Origin: Piscinibacter defluvii
Lineage (GTDB): Bacteria > Pseudomonadota > Gammaproteobacteria > Burkholderiales > Burkholderiaceae_C
Length of the DNA stretch: 64,000 nucleotides
Assembly (NCBI RefSeq): GCF_004011805.1
Contig: NZ_ML137200.1
Span: 81,899 to 145,898, forward strand
Direction: 5' to 3'
In this document: positions 36,601-44,279 of the stretch, piece by piece
Numbering within the stretch: the stretch's first letter is position 1
How the letters are laid out: each line of letters opens with the position of its first letter
Position numbers and translations under genes: made by a program
Notes under the pieces: generated by a model
The model's database searches: none
Seen by the model: the letters and a program-made list of their open reading frames with translations, nothing else
Told to the model about the DNA's origin: nothing

Positions 36601-37173
36601 GTGCCCGAGTTCGACTTCGTGCTGATGCACGAGGTGGGCCACGCCGAGGACGACGGCCAGAAGTACATGGACAGCCGCACCGGCGCCGACGGCGTGGCCG
36701 GCGACAAGGCCTACGGCGGCTGGGCCACCGAGAGCCCGAAGACGATCTCGCGCGTCGCCGCCGCGCACTTCGACTACGACCAGGACTACCTCTGCGACAC
36801 GCTGGAGGACAAGGGCAACCAGCCGCCCAGGCGCAAGCCGAAGGCACGTTCGGGCGTCGGCGAGGACGAATGGGAGCGCCGCCGCGTCGCCGCGCTCACC
36901 TGGTGCCGCATGATCCGCGCCAAGGCGAGCCCCTGGTCCAGCGGCGCGGTCGTCAAGCAGATCGCGATCGGCACGCGTGTCTACCAGGAGGCGTACAACG
37001 ACGGGCGCTGGTACAGCTACGAGCTCGCGGCGCGCGCCCAGGGCATCACCGCCTACCAGTTCCGCGCACCGGGCGAGTGGTTCGCCGAGCTGTACGCGGC
37101 GCATTTCGCGAACAAGCTGAAGCGCGAGCACCCGGCCATGAAGTGGCTGGCCGGCTTCAAGGCGCCGGAGTAG
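33664..37173 (+). CDS. Giant helical-repeat protein with a C-terminal zincin-like domain
   Basis: A 1169-residue protein I do not recognise. Seven units of about 78 residues share the pattern (K/R/G)-D-(W/F)-x2-A-x4-P-x-(L/V), with key aromatic or hydrophobic positions at W314, W389, W471, F549, W627, F709 and L785, each followed by a lysine- and alanine-rich helix with FD or FN. Earlier residues (1-300) are also Ala-rich helix. The C-terminal part (about 850-1169) has the zinc motif HEVGH (H989, E990, H993) after FVLM, and GEWFAELYAAHF (E1138, E1142), which resembles the third-ligand helix of zincins such as anthrax lethal factor. There is no signal peptide or membrane helix. GGAGGGG precedes the ATG at 33664; an ATG at 33670 is also possible. 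The next gene, 15 bases on, encodes a CpXC protein. Confidence 0.7.
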   Translation: MPMGLLALLKLPPLKRPPGAQQQSSGSAPGDARLQARTEALAVLTQLSSLAHGGIADAALAAKAAKDLAALQASFDNADKLAADAAAIKAFAAVRAAAAKPLTRAQGYQQLAGWQETTWKPLAAGVATALAGIGPAAPKKAVQAEFDKLDAARKAKYGAADLAGLKALEPRTSRLAALAARLAQRSPEIDAELARLDGVVGKLAADTAGTLPARQAELAQRKANAWPDGATLDAIEASLATFDALLQAHASAVTAAKASQDARIAFESAAARAKALVDDAVRIAGRPNVLPAALAGRFAGARKAVDDAVAALDWPAALAAHPALVAAAAQVGQASAAKNAFDAALAKIQADVLKARAAVNAGTPLPGTLAKDFQDADNDVSHAQGLRDWAQAQRLLPNLATRTRALLDMQHDGRKFYEALNPYLAVRQRANVALSAGGGKVQRDNARLSMLGTTYWQADKAMTALAAAKEWGDAKKAIPAMSAAAFELVNAQASYDSARVPFDTAMAAVTNRWTADGIADAPKPAYAAPAAAYVKLRTQLNDAANAGDFASAMPLVPRLQAAIDALLAAKQADDHAKAAFDSAFNALAGYAEAKALQGNAALALAEKVHAFNLADQAMTAARDKNDWAAASAAVPAVAAAIAALKAAQTAFNGAFGAADEAALRAKIDALKPRTDRANDAPVPKFVEKEQQEVRGKLADVEARFSERDFATAQAEIGTLEQHLRGMEHAKGLYDAHKKKFDAAKSGPIAAALAKPLAPPKLDADRRRGLAASEAAIVALADAGQLSRADAAIGKWQVEAQGWGESKQAFDALTGGNPDVATLEKLAKQPGGEAVLDKLIANLDPNTTPSKVLVTAIKARYGFDLKRFTDKNKDDRDLDDLHGKNPNAPDPDVQKLYALMAKIPAKRIKGKIEQMVVYSQDESRGVYYPDKKIYLAADRPGKTGGTWDDPDEERFGVEGKVLPPGEKVAPGCEPKDPHVPVPEFDFVLMHEVGHAEDDGQKYMDSRTGADGVAGDKAYGGWATESPKTISRVAAAHFDYDQDYLCDTLEDKGNQPPRRKPKARSGVGEDEWERRRVAALTWCRMIRAKASPWSSGAVVKQIAIGTRVYQEAYNDGRWYSYELAARAQGITAYQFRAPGEWFAELYAAHFANKLKREHPAMKWLAGFKAPE

Positions 37174-37188
37174 GCGAAGGAGCGCACG

Positions 37189-37884
37189 ATGTCCGTCTTC
37201 CGCACCGTCGACCTGCCCTGCCCCGCCTGCGGCGCGGCGGTGGGCTTCGAGCTGGTCGCGAGCGTGAATGCCGACCGGGCGCCGGCGCTGCGCGCGGCGA
37301 TCCTCGACGAGAGTTTCCAGCGCGAGGCCTGCCCGGCCTGCGGCACCAGCTTCCGCGTCGACCCGCGTTTCTCGCTGATCGACCACGGCCGCCGGCTGTG
37401 GATCGCCGCGCTGCCGCTGGCCGAGCGGCGCGGCTGGGAACGCGCCGAAGCTGGGGCGAACGCGGTGTTCGAGCGTGCCTACGGGGCCGGCGCGTCGGCG
37501 ACCATCCGCGCGATCGGCGCCACGCTGCGCCGGCGCGTCACCTTCGGCTGGGCGGCGCTGCGCGAGAAGCTGCTGTGCGACGACCTGGGCCTGGACGACA
37601 TCACGCTCGAGCTGACCAAGATCGGCCTGCTCGGGCGGGTGGCGAGCGCGCCGATCGCGCACGATACCGAGCTGCGCCTGCAGGGCCTGGCCGACGAGCG
37701 GCTCGTGTTCGCGTGGATCCGCGCCGCCGGCGAGACGCCGATCGAGTGGCTGCAGGTCGAGCGCAGCGCGTACGACGAGGTCGCCGCCGACGCGGCCGGC
37801 GACTGGGCCGAACTGCGCGCCGAACTGGCCGCCGGGCCGTTCGTCGACACCGGCCGGCTGACGATCGCGAGCACGGCGCCGTAG
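37189..37884 (+). CDS. CpXC-domain protein, partner of the giant repeat protein
   Basis: A 231-residue protein. The N-terminal domain has two zinc-finger-like pairs, DLPCPACGAAVGF and EACPACGTSFRVD, which is the CpXC layout. The rest is a mixed helical domain (DDLGLDDITLELTKIGLLGR, DTELRLQGLADERLVFAWI) without known motif. It starts 15 bases after the preceding stop with a GAAGGAG site and is almost certainly cotranscribed. CpXC domains have no settled function. An immunity, chaperone or adaptor role for the zincin protein is conceivable; there is no direct evidence. Confidence 0.75.
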   Translation: MSVFRTVDLPCPACGAAVGFELVASVNADRAPALRAAILDESFQREACPACGTSFRVDPRFSLIDHGRRLWIAALPLAERRGWERAEAGANAVFERAYGAGASATIRAIGATLRRRVTFGWAALREKLLCDDLGLDDITLELTKIGLLGRVASAPIAHDTELRLQGLADERLVFAWIRAAGETPIEWLQVERSAYDEVAADAAGDWAELRAELAAGPFVDTGRLTIASTAP

Positions 37885-37889
37885 GCGTC

Positions 37890-37906
37890 CATCAGGCGGC
37901 CTGATG
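37890..37906. terminator. Candidate hairpin after the CpXC gene
   Basis: CATCAGG and CCTGATG form a perfect seven-base stem with a CGG loop, six bases after the stop codon. No T run follows. It could end the repeat-protein operon. Confidence 0.4.
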
Positions 37907-37932
37907 AGGGGCCACGAAAGTCCGATCGGCGC

Positions 37933-37947
37933 GCCCGCCAGGCGGGC
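37933..37947. terminator. Second hairpin before the binding-protein gene
   Basis: GCCCGC and GCGGGC pair around a CAG loop, 40 bases before the next ATG. It may be an extra terminator or a leader structure; no T run is present. Confidence 0.3.
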
Positions 37948-37986
37948 ACTACCATCGTGCCACCCCCATCACCGGAACGTCCTCCC

Positions 37987-38880
37987 ATGCGCTTCCCCGC
38001 CCATCGCCTCCTCGCCCTGGCCGCCGCTTGCGCGCCGCTGCTGGCCGCGGCCCAGGCCGGCTCGACGCTCGACAAGGTCAAGTCCAGCGGCGCCATCACC
38101 GTGGCCTACCGCGAATCGTCGATCCCGTTCTCGTACCTCGACGACAAGGCCCAGCCCACCGGCTTCGGCTGGGAGATCTGCGGCCGCATCGTCGACGAGG
38201 TGAAGAAGGCCACCGGCCGCGCCGACCTGAAGGTGGCCACGCAGGCCGTCACCTCGGCCAACCGCATGCCGCTGCTGATGAACGGCACGATCGACATCGA
38301 GTGCGGTTCGACCACCAACAACAGCGAACGCGCCAAGCAGGTGGCCTTCGCGACCAACTACTTCTACACCGGCACGCGCTTCCTGGTGAAGGCCGGCACG
38401 AACGTCAAGTCGCTGGCCGACCTGAAGGGCAAGACGGTGGTCTCGACCACCGGCACCACGAACTTCAAGATCCTGCGCAACCTCAACGAGGAGCAGAAGC
38501 TCGGCATCGACCTGCTCGGCGCGAAGGACCATGCCGAGTCGGCGCTGATGGTGCAGAGCGGCCGCGCCGTGGCCTTCGGCATGGACGACATCCTGCTCTA
38601 CGGCCTGAAGGCCAGCTCGGCCAACCCGGCCGAGCTGGCGGTGGTGGGCGATCCGATCCAGGTCGAGCCGTACGCGATCATGCTGCGCAAGGACGACCCG
38701 GCCTTCAAGAAGCTGGTCGACGACACCTTGGCTGCGCTGATGAAGAGCGGCGAGTTCGAGAAGCTCTACAGGAAGTGGTTCGAGTCGCCCATCCCGCCCA
38801 AGGGCATCAACCTGCAGGCGCCGATGAGCCAGGAGCTGAAGGACAACCTGAAGGCGCTGTCGGACAAGCCGGCCACCTGA
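37987..38880 (+). CDS. Periplasmic amino-acid ABC transporter binding protein (GltI-like)
   Basis: A 297-residue solute-binding protein of the polar amino-acid family 3. A signal peptide (MRFPAHRLLALAAACAPLLAAAQA) precedes the binding domain, with IPFSYLDDKAQPTGFGWEICGRIVDEV, GTIDIECGSTTNNSERAKQVAF and VEPYAIMLRKDDPAFKKLVDDTL, the usual glutamate/aspartate-type segments. The start at 37987 is chosen over an upstream in-frame ATG because it begins the signal peptide. No permease or ATPase gene is adjacent, so it must work with a transporter encoded elsewhere or act as a sensor input. Confidence 0.92.
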   Translation: MRFPAHRLLALAAACAPLLAAAQAGSTLDKVKSSGAITVAYRESSIPFSYLDDKAQPTGFGWEICGRIVDEVKKATGRADLKVATQAVTSANRMPLLMNGTIDIECGSTTNNSERAKQVAFATNYFYTGTRFLVKAGTNVKSLADLKGKTVVSTTGTTNFKILRNLNEEQKLGIDLLGAKDHAESALMVQSGRAVAFGMDDILLYGLKASSANPAELAVVGDPIQVEPYAIMLRKDDPAFKKLVDDTLAALMKSGEFEKLYRKWFESPIPPKGINLQAPMSQELKDNLKALSDKPAT

Positions 38881-38902
38881 CGCAGCGGCGCCGCGGGGCG
38901 CG

Positions 38903-38908
38903 GACAAT
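38903..38908 (+). promoter_or_regulatory. Candidate -10 element (GACAAT) for a leaderless glyoxalase transcript
   Basis: GACAAT lies six bases before the ATG at 38915, the same sequence and spacing as at 1377 and 52797. Confidence 0.4.
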
Positions 38909-38914
38909 CGGCGC

Positions 38915-39334
38915 ATGAAGTACCTGCACACGATGGTCCGCGTGACCGACCCCGAGGCCTCGCTGCGCTTCTACCGCGACGCGCTCGGCCTCGAACTGGT
39001 CCGAAAGATGGACAACCCGGGCGGCCGCTTCAGCCTGTACTTCCTGGCCGCCCCCGGCCAGCCCGAGGCGCAGGTGGAGCTGACGCACAACTGGGACCCG
39101 GAGGTCTACACCGGCGGCCGCAACTTCGGCCACCTGGCCTACGCGGTGGACGACATCTACGCCACCTGCGCGCGCCTGCAGGCGCACGGCGTGACGATCA
39201 ACCGCCCGCCGCGCGACGGTCACATGGCCTTCGTGCGCTCGCCCGACGGCATCTCGATCGAGCTGCTGCAGGCCGGCCGCCCGCTGCCGCCGGCCGAACC
39301 CTGGGCCTCGATGCCGAACACGGGGTCGTGGTGA
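38915..39334 (+). CDS. gloA: Glyoxalase I / VOC-family metalloenzyme
   Basis: A 139-residue protein of the vicinal oxygen chelate fold. It has the lactoylglutathione lyase pattern: MKYLHTMVRVTDPEASLRFYRDALGLELVR, VELTHNWDPEVYTGGRNFGHLAYAVDDIY and DPDG-like SPDGISIELLQ. Metal ligands are H6, a glutamate in VELTHNW, the histidine of FGHLAY and E in SIELLQ. Glyoxalase I turns the methylglyoxal-glutathione adduct into S-lactoylglutathione. The next gene begins inside its stop codon (GTGA). Specific substrate is not proven. Confidence 0.88.
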   Translation: MKYLHTMVRVTDPEASLRFYRDALGLELVRKMDNPGGRFSLYFLAAPGQPEAQVELTHNWDPEVYTGGRNFGHLAYAVDDIYATCARLQAHGVTINRPPRDGHMAFVRSPDGISIELLQAGRPLPPAEPWASMPNTGSW

Positions 39335-40104
39335 ACACGGCCGCCTGGCCGGCGCACCGTGCGGTGGCCCACCTGCCCGGCTCGCTGCCGATGGGCGGCG
39401 TGGTGCCCGACACGCCGATCCACGCCTTCGAGACGCCGGCCGAGGCGCTCGCGCTGCGGCCCGACCGCGGGCTCGTGCCGACCCGCCACGACATCGAGCT
39501 CGGCGGGCTGCTCGCCTTCGAGATCCGCGGCCTGCTGGCAGCGGACGAGGCGGACGCGATCGTCGCGGCGAGCGAGCGCTTCGGCTACCGCGAGGAGGCG
39601 CCGGGCATCGCCACGCCGCCGGGCATGCGCCTGAACAAGTCGGTGCACTGGGTGGCCGACCGTTCGCTGAGCGGTCCGCTGTTCGAGCGCATGGCGCACC
39701 TGCTGCCGCCGGCGATCGACGGGCTGCGCCTGCACCCGCGGCTGTCCGAGCGCATCAACATGTACCGCTACGACGACGGCGACGTGTTCAACCGCCATGT
39801 CGACGGCGACTGGCCCGGCTTCGGGCTCTCGCCCGACCGCCGCTCGATGCTGCAGTGGCCGGGCCTGCGCTCCTGCCTGACCATGCTGCTCTACCTGAAC
39901 GGCCCGGACGACGGCGTGCAGGGCGGCCAGACGCGGCTGTACCGCCCCGACGGCAGCGCACACGACGTGACGCCGGCCAAGGGCAGTGCGCTGTTCTTCC
40001 GCCACGGCATGGGGCCCGGCTCGGTGCTGCACGTCGGCTGCCCGGTGCGCGGCGACGTGCCGAAATACGTCGCCCGCATCAACGTGCTGTACGAGGCGGG
40101 CTGA
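39331..40104 (+). CDS. 2-oxoglutarate/Fe(II) oxygenase (prolyl 4-hydroxylase-like)
   Basis: A 257-residue protein with a double-stranded beta-helix dioxygenase core. The iron ligands are HVD in FNRHVDGDWPG and the distal histidine in GSVLHVGCPV; the 2-oxoglutarate-binding basic residue follows (about RGDVPKYVAR). The GTG at 39331 overlaps the glyoxalase stop; the adjacent GTG at 39328 is also possible. The first 60 residues are poorly conserved-looking. Prolyl hydroxylation is the family activity, but the bacterial substrate is unknown. Confidence 0.8.
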   Translation: MNTAAWPAHRAVAHLPGSLPMGGVVPDTPIHAFETPAEALALRPDRGLVPTRHDIELGGLLAFEIRGLLAADEADAIVAASERFGYREEAPGIATPPGMRLNKSVHWVADRSLSGPLFERMAHLLPPAIDGLRLHPRLSERINMYRYDDGDVFNRHVDGDWPGFGLSPDRRSMLQWPGLRSCLTMLLYLNGPDDGVQGGQTRLYRPDGSAHDVTPAKGSALFFRHGMGPGSVLHVGCPVRGDVPKYVARINVLYEAG

Positions 40105-40123
40105 ACGCCCGCCGGTCGCCGCC

Positions 40124-40483
40124 TCAGGCGGGTTCGGGCTCCGCCTTCGGATCGGCGCCGAACCGGTTCGGTCCGCTGGTGCCGTCCAGGCACATGAACA
40201 CCAGCAGCACGATGCCGCCGACCAGCGGCACGAAGCCGATCAGCAGCCACCAGCCGCTGCGATCGGTGTCGTGCAGGCGTCGCGCGGCCACCGCGATGCT
40301 GGGCACGAGAATGCCGAGCGCGAAGACCAGCGCCAGGATGCCCGGGCTGCCCACCAGCCCCTCGACGATCATCAGCGCGACGTAGATCAGGATGTAGAAC
40401 AGCACGAACATCCAGTACTCCTTGCGGCGCGCGCGCCCGCTGAAGACGGCGTACTTCTTCAACACGGCCATGAACCAGTTCAT
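40124..40483 (-). CDS. DUF805 membrane protein
   Basis: A 119-residue protein of the DUF805 family: MNWFMAVLKKYAVFSGRARRKEYWMFVLFY, three or four membrane helices, then RRLHDTDRSGWWLLIGFVPLVG. The function is unknown. The ATG at 40483 (family start) is preferred over an upstream GTG; GGGAGAACGA provides a ribosome site. It sits 60 bases downstream of the hybrid kinase gene on the same strand. Confidence 0.9.
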   Translation of the reverse strand: MNWFMAVLKKYAVFSGRARRKEYWMFVLFYILIYVALMIVEGLVGSPGILALVFALGILVPSIAVAARRLHDTDRSGWWLLIGFVPLVGGIVLLVFMCLDGTSGPNRFGADPKAEPEPA

Positions 40484-40543
40484 TCGTTCTCCCTCCGCGA
40501 GTCGATATCCCCGGCCGAAGTGCACGGCGCGGCGCCCCCGGGT

Positions 40544-42391
40544 TCAGGCGCCGGCCTTCACGCCCAGCTTGAACGCGATCATCGCGCGCAGCTTGTTGGG
40601 CACCACCGGCTTGATCAGCAGGTGGAAATCCTTCTCCTGGGCCTCCTTGTCGAGCGTGCTCATCGTGCTGCCGGTCACCACGATGGCCGGCAGCGCGGCG
40701 CCGAAGCGGCCACGCAGCGTGACGATCGCGTCGATGCCGCTGCGCCCGGCCTCGAGCCGGTAGTCGGCGATCAGCAGGTCCGGGCGCACCTGCGCCGGAT
40801 CGCTGCGTTCGGCCCAGGCCGCGGCCTCGGCCACGCTGTCGAACGAAGCAACTTCCGCGCCCCAGCCCTGCAGCAGCACCTCGATGCCGCTGCGCACCGC
40901 CGGTTCGTCTTCCACCACCACGATCAGCCGGCCGTGCAGCGTGAGCCCCACCGGGCCCTTGCCCGGCAGCACCGTCGGCGCCACGCGCGGCTTCTCGCCG
41001 CGCGGCAGCAGCAGCGAGAACACGCTGCCCTTGCCGGCGGTGGAGCGCAGCGTCAGCGGGGCACCCATCAGGTCGGCCAGGCGCTTGACGATCGCCAGCC
41101 CCAGCCCCAGCCCCTTGCGCTGGTGCGGCGCGACGGCCGGCGTGTTGGGCACCTGGTAGAACTCCTCGAAGATCTTGGCCTGCTCCTCGGGCTTGATGCC
41201 CAGGCCGGTGTCCCACACCTGCAGCAGCACGCGGTCGCCGCGCGCACGCGCGGCCACCAGCACGGTGCCGTCGTTGGTGTAGCGGATCGCGTTGCTGACC
41301 AGGTTGCGCAGGATGCGCTCCACCAGCAGCGGGTCGGCGTGCACCACGCGCTGGCCGCCGCGCAGTCGCAGCGCCAGGCCCTTCTCGAAGGCGGTCGGCT
41401 CGAAGTGCAGGCGCAGCTTGCGCAGGATGTCGCCGATCTCCACAGGCTGCGGGTTCACCTGCACGCCGCCGGCGTCGATGCGGGTGATGTCCAGCAGCTC
41501 CGAGAACAGGCCCTCGAGCGCATCCACCGAGGCGTTGATGCTGTTCACGAGGTTGGCCACCTCGGGTTCGTGGGTGCGCTGGCGCAGCGCCTCGGCGAAC
41601 AGGCCCATCGCGTGCAGCGGCTGGCGCAGGTCGTGGCTGGCGGCGGTGAAGAACTGCGTCTTGGCGCGGTTGGCCACCTCGGCCTCGCGGCGCGCCTCCT
41701 CGGCGGCCTGCTTCTCCACGCGCAGCTGCACCAGCAGGTCGTCGGCGCGCAGCTTCAGCTCGATCACCCGGCCCAGCGCCTGGCGGTAGTTGCGCGCCAG
41801 CAGCGTGGTCAGCGTGATGATGATCAGCAGCATGCCGGCGAGCTGGTAGCTGTAGGCGTCGCCGCCGGTGGCGATGCGCACGATCAGCGGCGCGAAGCAC
41901 AGCAGCACGTAGGCGAAGAACAGGCGCGGCTGGTTCGACAGCACCGGCACCACCGCGATGCAGAAGGTGTAGATGACGACGATCAGCCCGGTCTGCTGGA
42001 TGCCCTGGCCGTGCTGGTAGAAGATCCAGCCCGACAGGCCCCAGGTGGCGCCCGAGACCGTGGTCAGCACCTTCCAGTACAGGTGCCAGCGCGCCCAGTC
42101 CATGCGCTCGGCGCCGCGCCGCACGGCGCGCCGGAAGGCCTGGGCGATGACGATGCGCACCACCCACAGGCCGACGAACAGCAGCATCCAGGGCAGCAGC
42201 ACGGCCCAGGGCGTGCTGGCCCAGAACAGCGTGACCAGCATGCCGAAGCCCGCCGCCAGCCCGGCCAGCGTGGCCGGCGTGTAGGCATAGACGGCGAGCA
42301 CCTCCTCGCCGAGCACCGAGTGGCGCGAGGGCGAGTCCGCCGCCGGCGCGGCGGGCGCGCCTGCGTCGCTCATCGCGACGGGTTGCGCCAT
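40544..42391 (-). CDS. Hybrid histidine kinase with C-terminal receiver domain
   Basis: A 615-residue membrane kinase. About six or seven hydrophobic helices fill residues 35-210, with little outside the membrane. A coiled coil then leads to the phospho-acceptor histidine in TAASHDLRQPLHAM, N box (RILRNLVSNAIRYTNDG) and G boxes (WDTGLGI, GLGLGLAI). A C-terminal receiver (about 485-610) begins IVVVEDEPAVRSGIEVLLQGWG with the acceptor in LLIADYRLE. The RQPLHA form and the multi-helix sensor resemble kinases that pair with LuxR-type regulators. Its start overlaps the end of the regulator gene by 22 bases. Confidence 0.92.
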   Translation of the reverse strand: MAQPVAMSDAGAPAAPAADSPSRHSVLGEEVLAVYAYTPATLAGLAAGFGMLVTLFWASTPWAVLLPWMLLFVGLWVVRIVIAQAFRRAVRRGAERMDWARWHLYWKVLTTVSGATWGLSGWIFYQHGQGIQQTGLIVVIYTFCIAVVPVLSNQPRLFFAYVLLCFAPLIVRIATGGDAYSYQLAGMLLIIITLTTLLARNYRQALGRVIELKLRADDLLVQLRVEKQAAEEARREAEVANRAKTQFFTAASHDLRQPLHAMGLFAEALRQRTHEPEVANLVNSINASVDALEGLFSELLDITRIDAGGVQVNPQPVEIGDILRKLRLHFEPTAFEKGLALRLRGGQRVVHADPLLVERILRNLVSNAIRYTNDGTVLVAARARGDRVLLQVWDTGLGIKPEEQAKIFEEFYQVPNTPAVAPHQRKGLGLGLAIVKRLADLMGAPLTLRSTAGKGSVFSLLLPRGEKPRVAPTVLPGKGPVGLTLHGRLIVVVEDEPAVRSGIEVLLQGWGAEVASFDSVAEAAAWAERSDPAQVRPDLLIADYRLEAGRSGIDAIVTLRGRFGAALPAIVVTGSTMSTLDKEAQEKDFHLLIKPVVPNKLRAMIAFKLGVKAGA

Positions 42392-43089
42392 GCGTTCAGG
42401 CCGCCCTTGTGCGACATCTGGCTGACCGCCAGCACCGCCTGGGTACGCGAGCTGACGTTCAGCGCCCGCAGCACGGCGGCCACGTGGTCCTTGACCGTCT
42501 CCACCGAGAGGTTCAGGTCGCGCGCGATCAGCTTGTTCGGCTTGCCCTGCAGCAGCAGCGCCAGCACGTCGGTCTGGCGCGGCGTGAGCCCGAGCGATTC
42601 GAGCGGCGGCGGGCCGACGGGCGGGTCGGCGTTCTCGCGCACCACGCGCAGCACGCTGGGCACGGTGCCGCTCTCCTGCGGCGGCGGGTCGAACGACCGC
42701 ATCGCCATCGGCGGCACGTAGATGCCGCCGGACATCACCATGCGCAGCGCCTCGAACAGTTCGGCGTTGCTGGCGCGCTTGGGCACGAAGCCCATCGCCC
42801 CCAGGTCGACGGCGCGGATCACGTCGCTGCTGCGGTCCGAGGCCGACACCACCACCACCGGCAGCGCCGGGTACTGGGCGCGGAACTCGACCAGCACGTC
42901 GAAGCCGTTGGCGTCGCCCAGCGCGAGGTCGAGCAGCACCAGGTCGAAGTCGGCATCCTGGCGCAGGATCGCGCGCGCCTCGCCGGCGCTGTTCGCGCCG
43001 ACCACGGTGACGTCGTCGCCCAGGCCCTGGATCACGCTCTGCAGCGCCGAGAGGATCAGCGGGTGGTCGTCGATCAGCAGCACCTTCAT
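42370..43089 (-). CDS. LuxR/NarL-type response regulator
   Basis: A 239-residue regulator. The receiver (1-120) has acceptor D54 (LVLLDLALGD) and GFVPKRASNAELFEAL; a Pro-rich linker precedes the LuxR-type helix-turn-helix (LTPRQTDVLALLLQGKPNKLIARDLNLSVETVKDHVAAVLRALN). The ATG at 43089 is preferred over a start eight codons upstream because it is the standard receiver start. The kinase gene downstream overlaps by 22 bases, so the two form a cognate pair. Target genes are unknown. Confidence 0.93.
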   Translation of the reverse strand: MKVLLIDDHPLILSALQSVIQGLGDDVTVVGANSAGEARAILRQDADFDLVLLDLALGDANGFDVLVEFRAQYPALPVVVVSASDRSSDVIRAVDLGAMGFVPKRASNAELFEALRMVMSGGIYVPPMAMRSFDPPPQESGTVPSVLRVVRENADPPVGPPPLESLGLTPRQTDVLALLLQGKPNKLIARDLNLSVETVKDHVAAVLRALNVSSRTQAVLAVSQMSHKGGLNAWRNPSR

Positions 43090-43129
43090 GGGGACCTCCG
43101 GACGGCGCAACACGCCGGATTCGATCGTA

Positions 43130-43579
43130 CTAGACGTACCAGCGCGACACCGCCTCGGCCACGCAGGCCGGCTTGGGCGCGCCGTCGGCGGCCAGGGTGG
43201 CCTCGACGGTGAGCTGCGCGCCGCCGTCGACCGGCTCGAAGGCGAGCAGGCGGAAGCGGCCGCGCAGCAGGCTGCCGGCGGGCACCGGCGCCGGGAAGCG
43301 CACCCGGTTCAAGCCGTAGTTGACGCCCAGGCGCGCGCCGTCGATGCGGAAGGTCGATTCCAGCAGCACCGGCAGCAGCGACAGGGTCAGGAAGCCGTGC
43401 GCCACCGTCGCGCCGAACGGCCCGTCCGCGGCGCGCGCCGGGTCGACGTGGATCCACTGCCGGTCCTCGGTGGCGGCGGCGAAGGCATCGATGCGCGCCT
43501 GGTCCACCAGCACCGGGGCGCTCTCGCCCAGCGCCGCGCCGACCAGGCCGGCCAGCTCCTCAAGGCGGTACGACTTCAT
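43130..43579 (-). CDS. MaoC-like (R)-hydratase domain protein
   Basis: A 149-residue hot-dog fold protein of the MaoC/NodN type. The catalytic motif region DRQWIHVDPARAADGPFGATVAHGFLTLSLLP holds the Asp/His dyad expected of enoyl-CoA hydratase 2 proteins. Its ATG overlaps the stop of the ParA gene (ATGA). A role in beta-oxidation or polyhydroxyalkanoate supply is possible; substrate unknown. Confidence 0.9.
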   Translation of the reverse strand: MKSYRLEELAGLVGAALGESAPVLVDQARIDAFAAATEDRQWIHVDPARAADGPFGATVAHGFLTLSLLPVLLESTFRIDGARLGVNYGLNRVRFPAPVPAGSLLRGRFRLLAFEPVDGGAQLTVEATLAADGAPKPACVAEAVSRWYV

Positions 43580-44199
43580 CCGTCGACCCACTCCAGCAGC
43601 GGCTGCCACTGCTCCAGGTCGCGCTCGAAGCGTCCCGGCGCCACGTCCCACAGCGTCAAGCCGTGCGCGGCCAGGTGCACGTAGCCCTGGGTGTCGCGCA
43701 GGAAGGTCAGCAGCGGCACCTTCAGCCCCTCGAGGAAGTGGCGCAGCTGGTCGGTGGCGATCGTGCCCTCGCGCGTGCGCATGCCCACCAGCGCGAGCTG
43801 CACCCGGTCGCCGCGCCGGTGCGCGAGCAGGGTGCGGATGAAGTCGTGCGTGGCGTGGATGTCGAAGATGCTCGGCGAGATCGGCACGATCAGCTTGTCG
43901 GCCAGCTTCATCACCTCGTCCAGGCGCCGGCCGTGCAGGCCGGCGGGTGTGTCCAGCACGACGTGCGTGGTGCCCTTGGGCGGGCGCACCACCTCGTCGT
44001 CGAGCGCGTCCCAGGTGGCGATCCTCGGCAGCGTGGCCGGCCGCAGCGCGAGCCAGGTGCGGGCCGACTGCTGGCGGTCCACGTCGCCCAGCATCACCGC
44101 ATGGCCGCGGGACGCGAAGTAGCCCGCCAGGTTGGTCGACAAGGTGCTCTTGCCGACGCCCCCCTTCGGATTGGCCACGACGATCACCGGCATCCGCAC
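43576..44199 (-). CDS. Orphan ParA-family ATPase
   Basis: A 207-residue P-loop ATPase. The deviant Walker A is PKGGVGKSTLSTNLAGYF, followed by GDVDRQQSARTWLALRP and VVLDTPAGLHGRRL. No ParB, parS-like repeat or replication gene is adjacent, and the length is that of short MinD/ParA proteins. Such orphans position cell components such as chemotaxis arrays, PHA granules or carboxysomes. The neighbour is a MaoC hydratase with overlapping start, which leaves a PHA or lipid link possible. The function is not shown. Confidence 0.9.
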   Translation of the reverse strand: MRMPVIVVANPKGGVGKSTLSTNLAGYFASRGHAVMLGDVDRQQSARTWLALRPATLPRIATWDALDDEVVRPPKGTTHVVLDTPAGLHGRRLDEVMKLADKLIVPISPSIFDIHATHDFIRTLLAHRRGDRVQLALVGMRTREGTIATDQLRHFLEGLKVPLLTFLRDTQGYVHLAAHGLTLWDVAPGRFERDLEQWQPLLEWVDG

Positions 44200-44279
44200 C
44201 TCCGACTGAGTGGTCTGGTTTTCCGGGTATGGTAGCGGGCCTCCCGGGGCCCGCCTCCCGGGGCCTGCCCCGATCCGCC

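Noticed and set aside
32848..37662. A very long open frame (about 1600 codons) on the minus strand opposite scpA and the giant gene
   Set aside because: High-GC DNA leaves antisense frames open. The translation is Arg/Gly/His-rich without domains, while the plus strand encodes scpA and CpXC.
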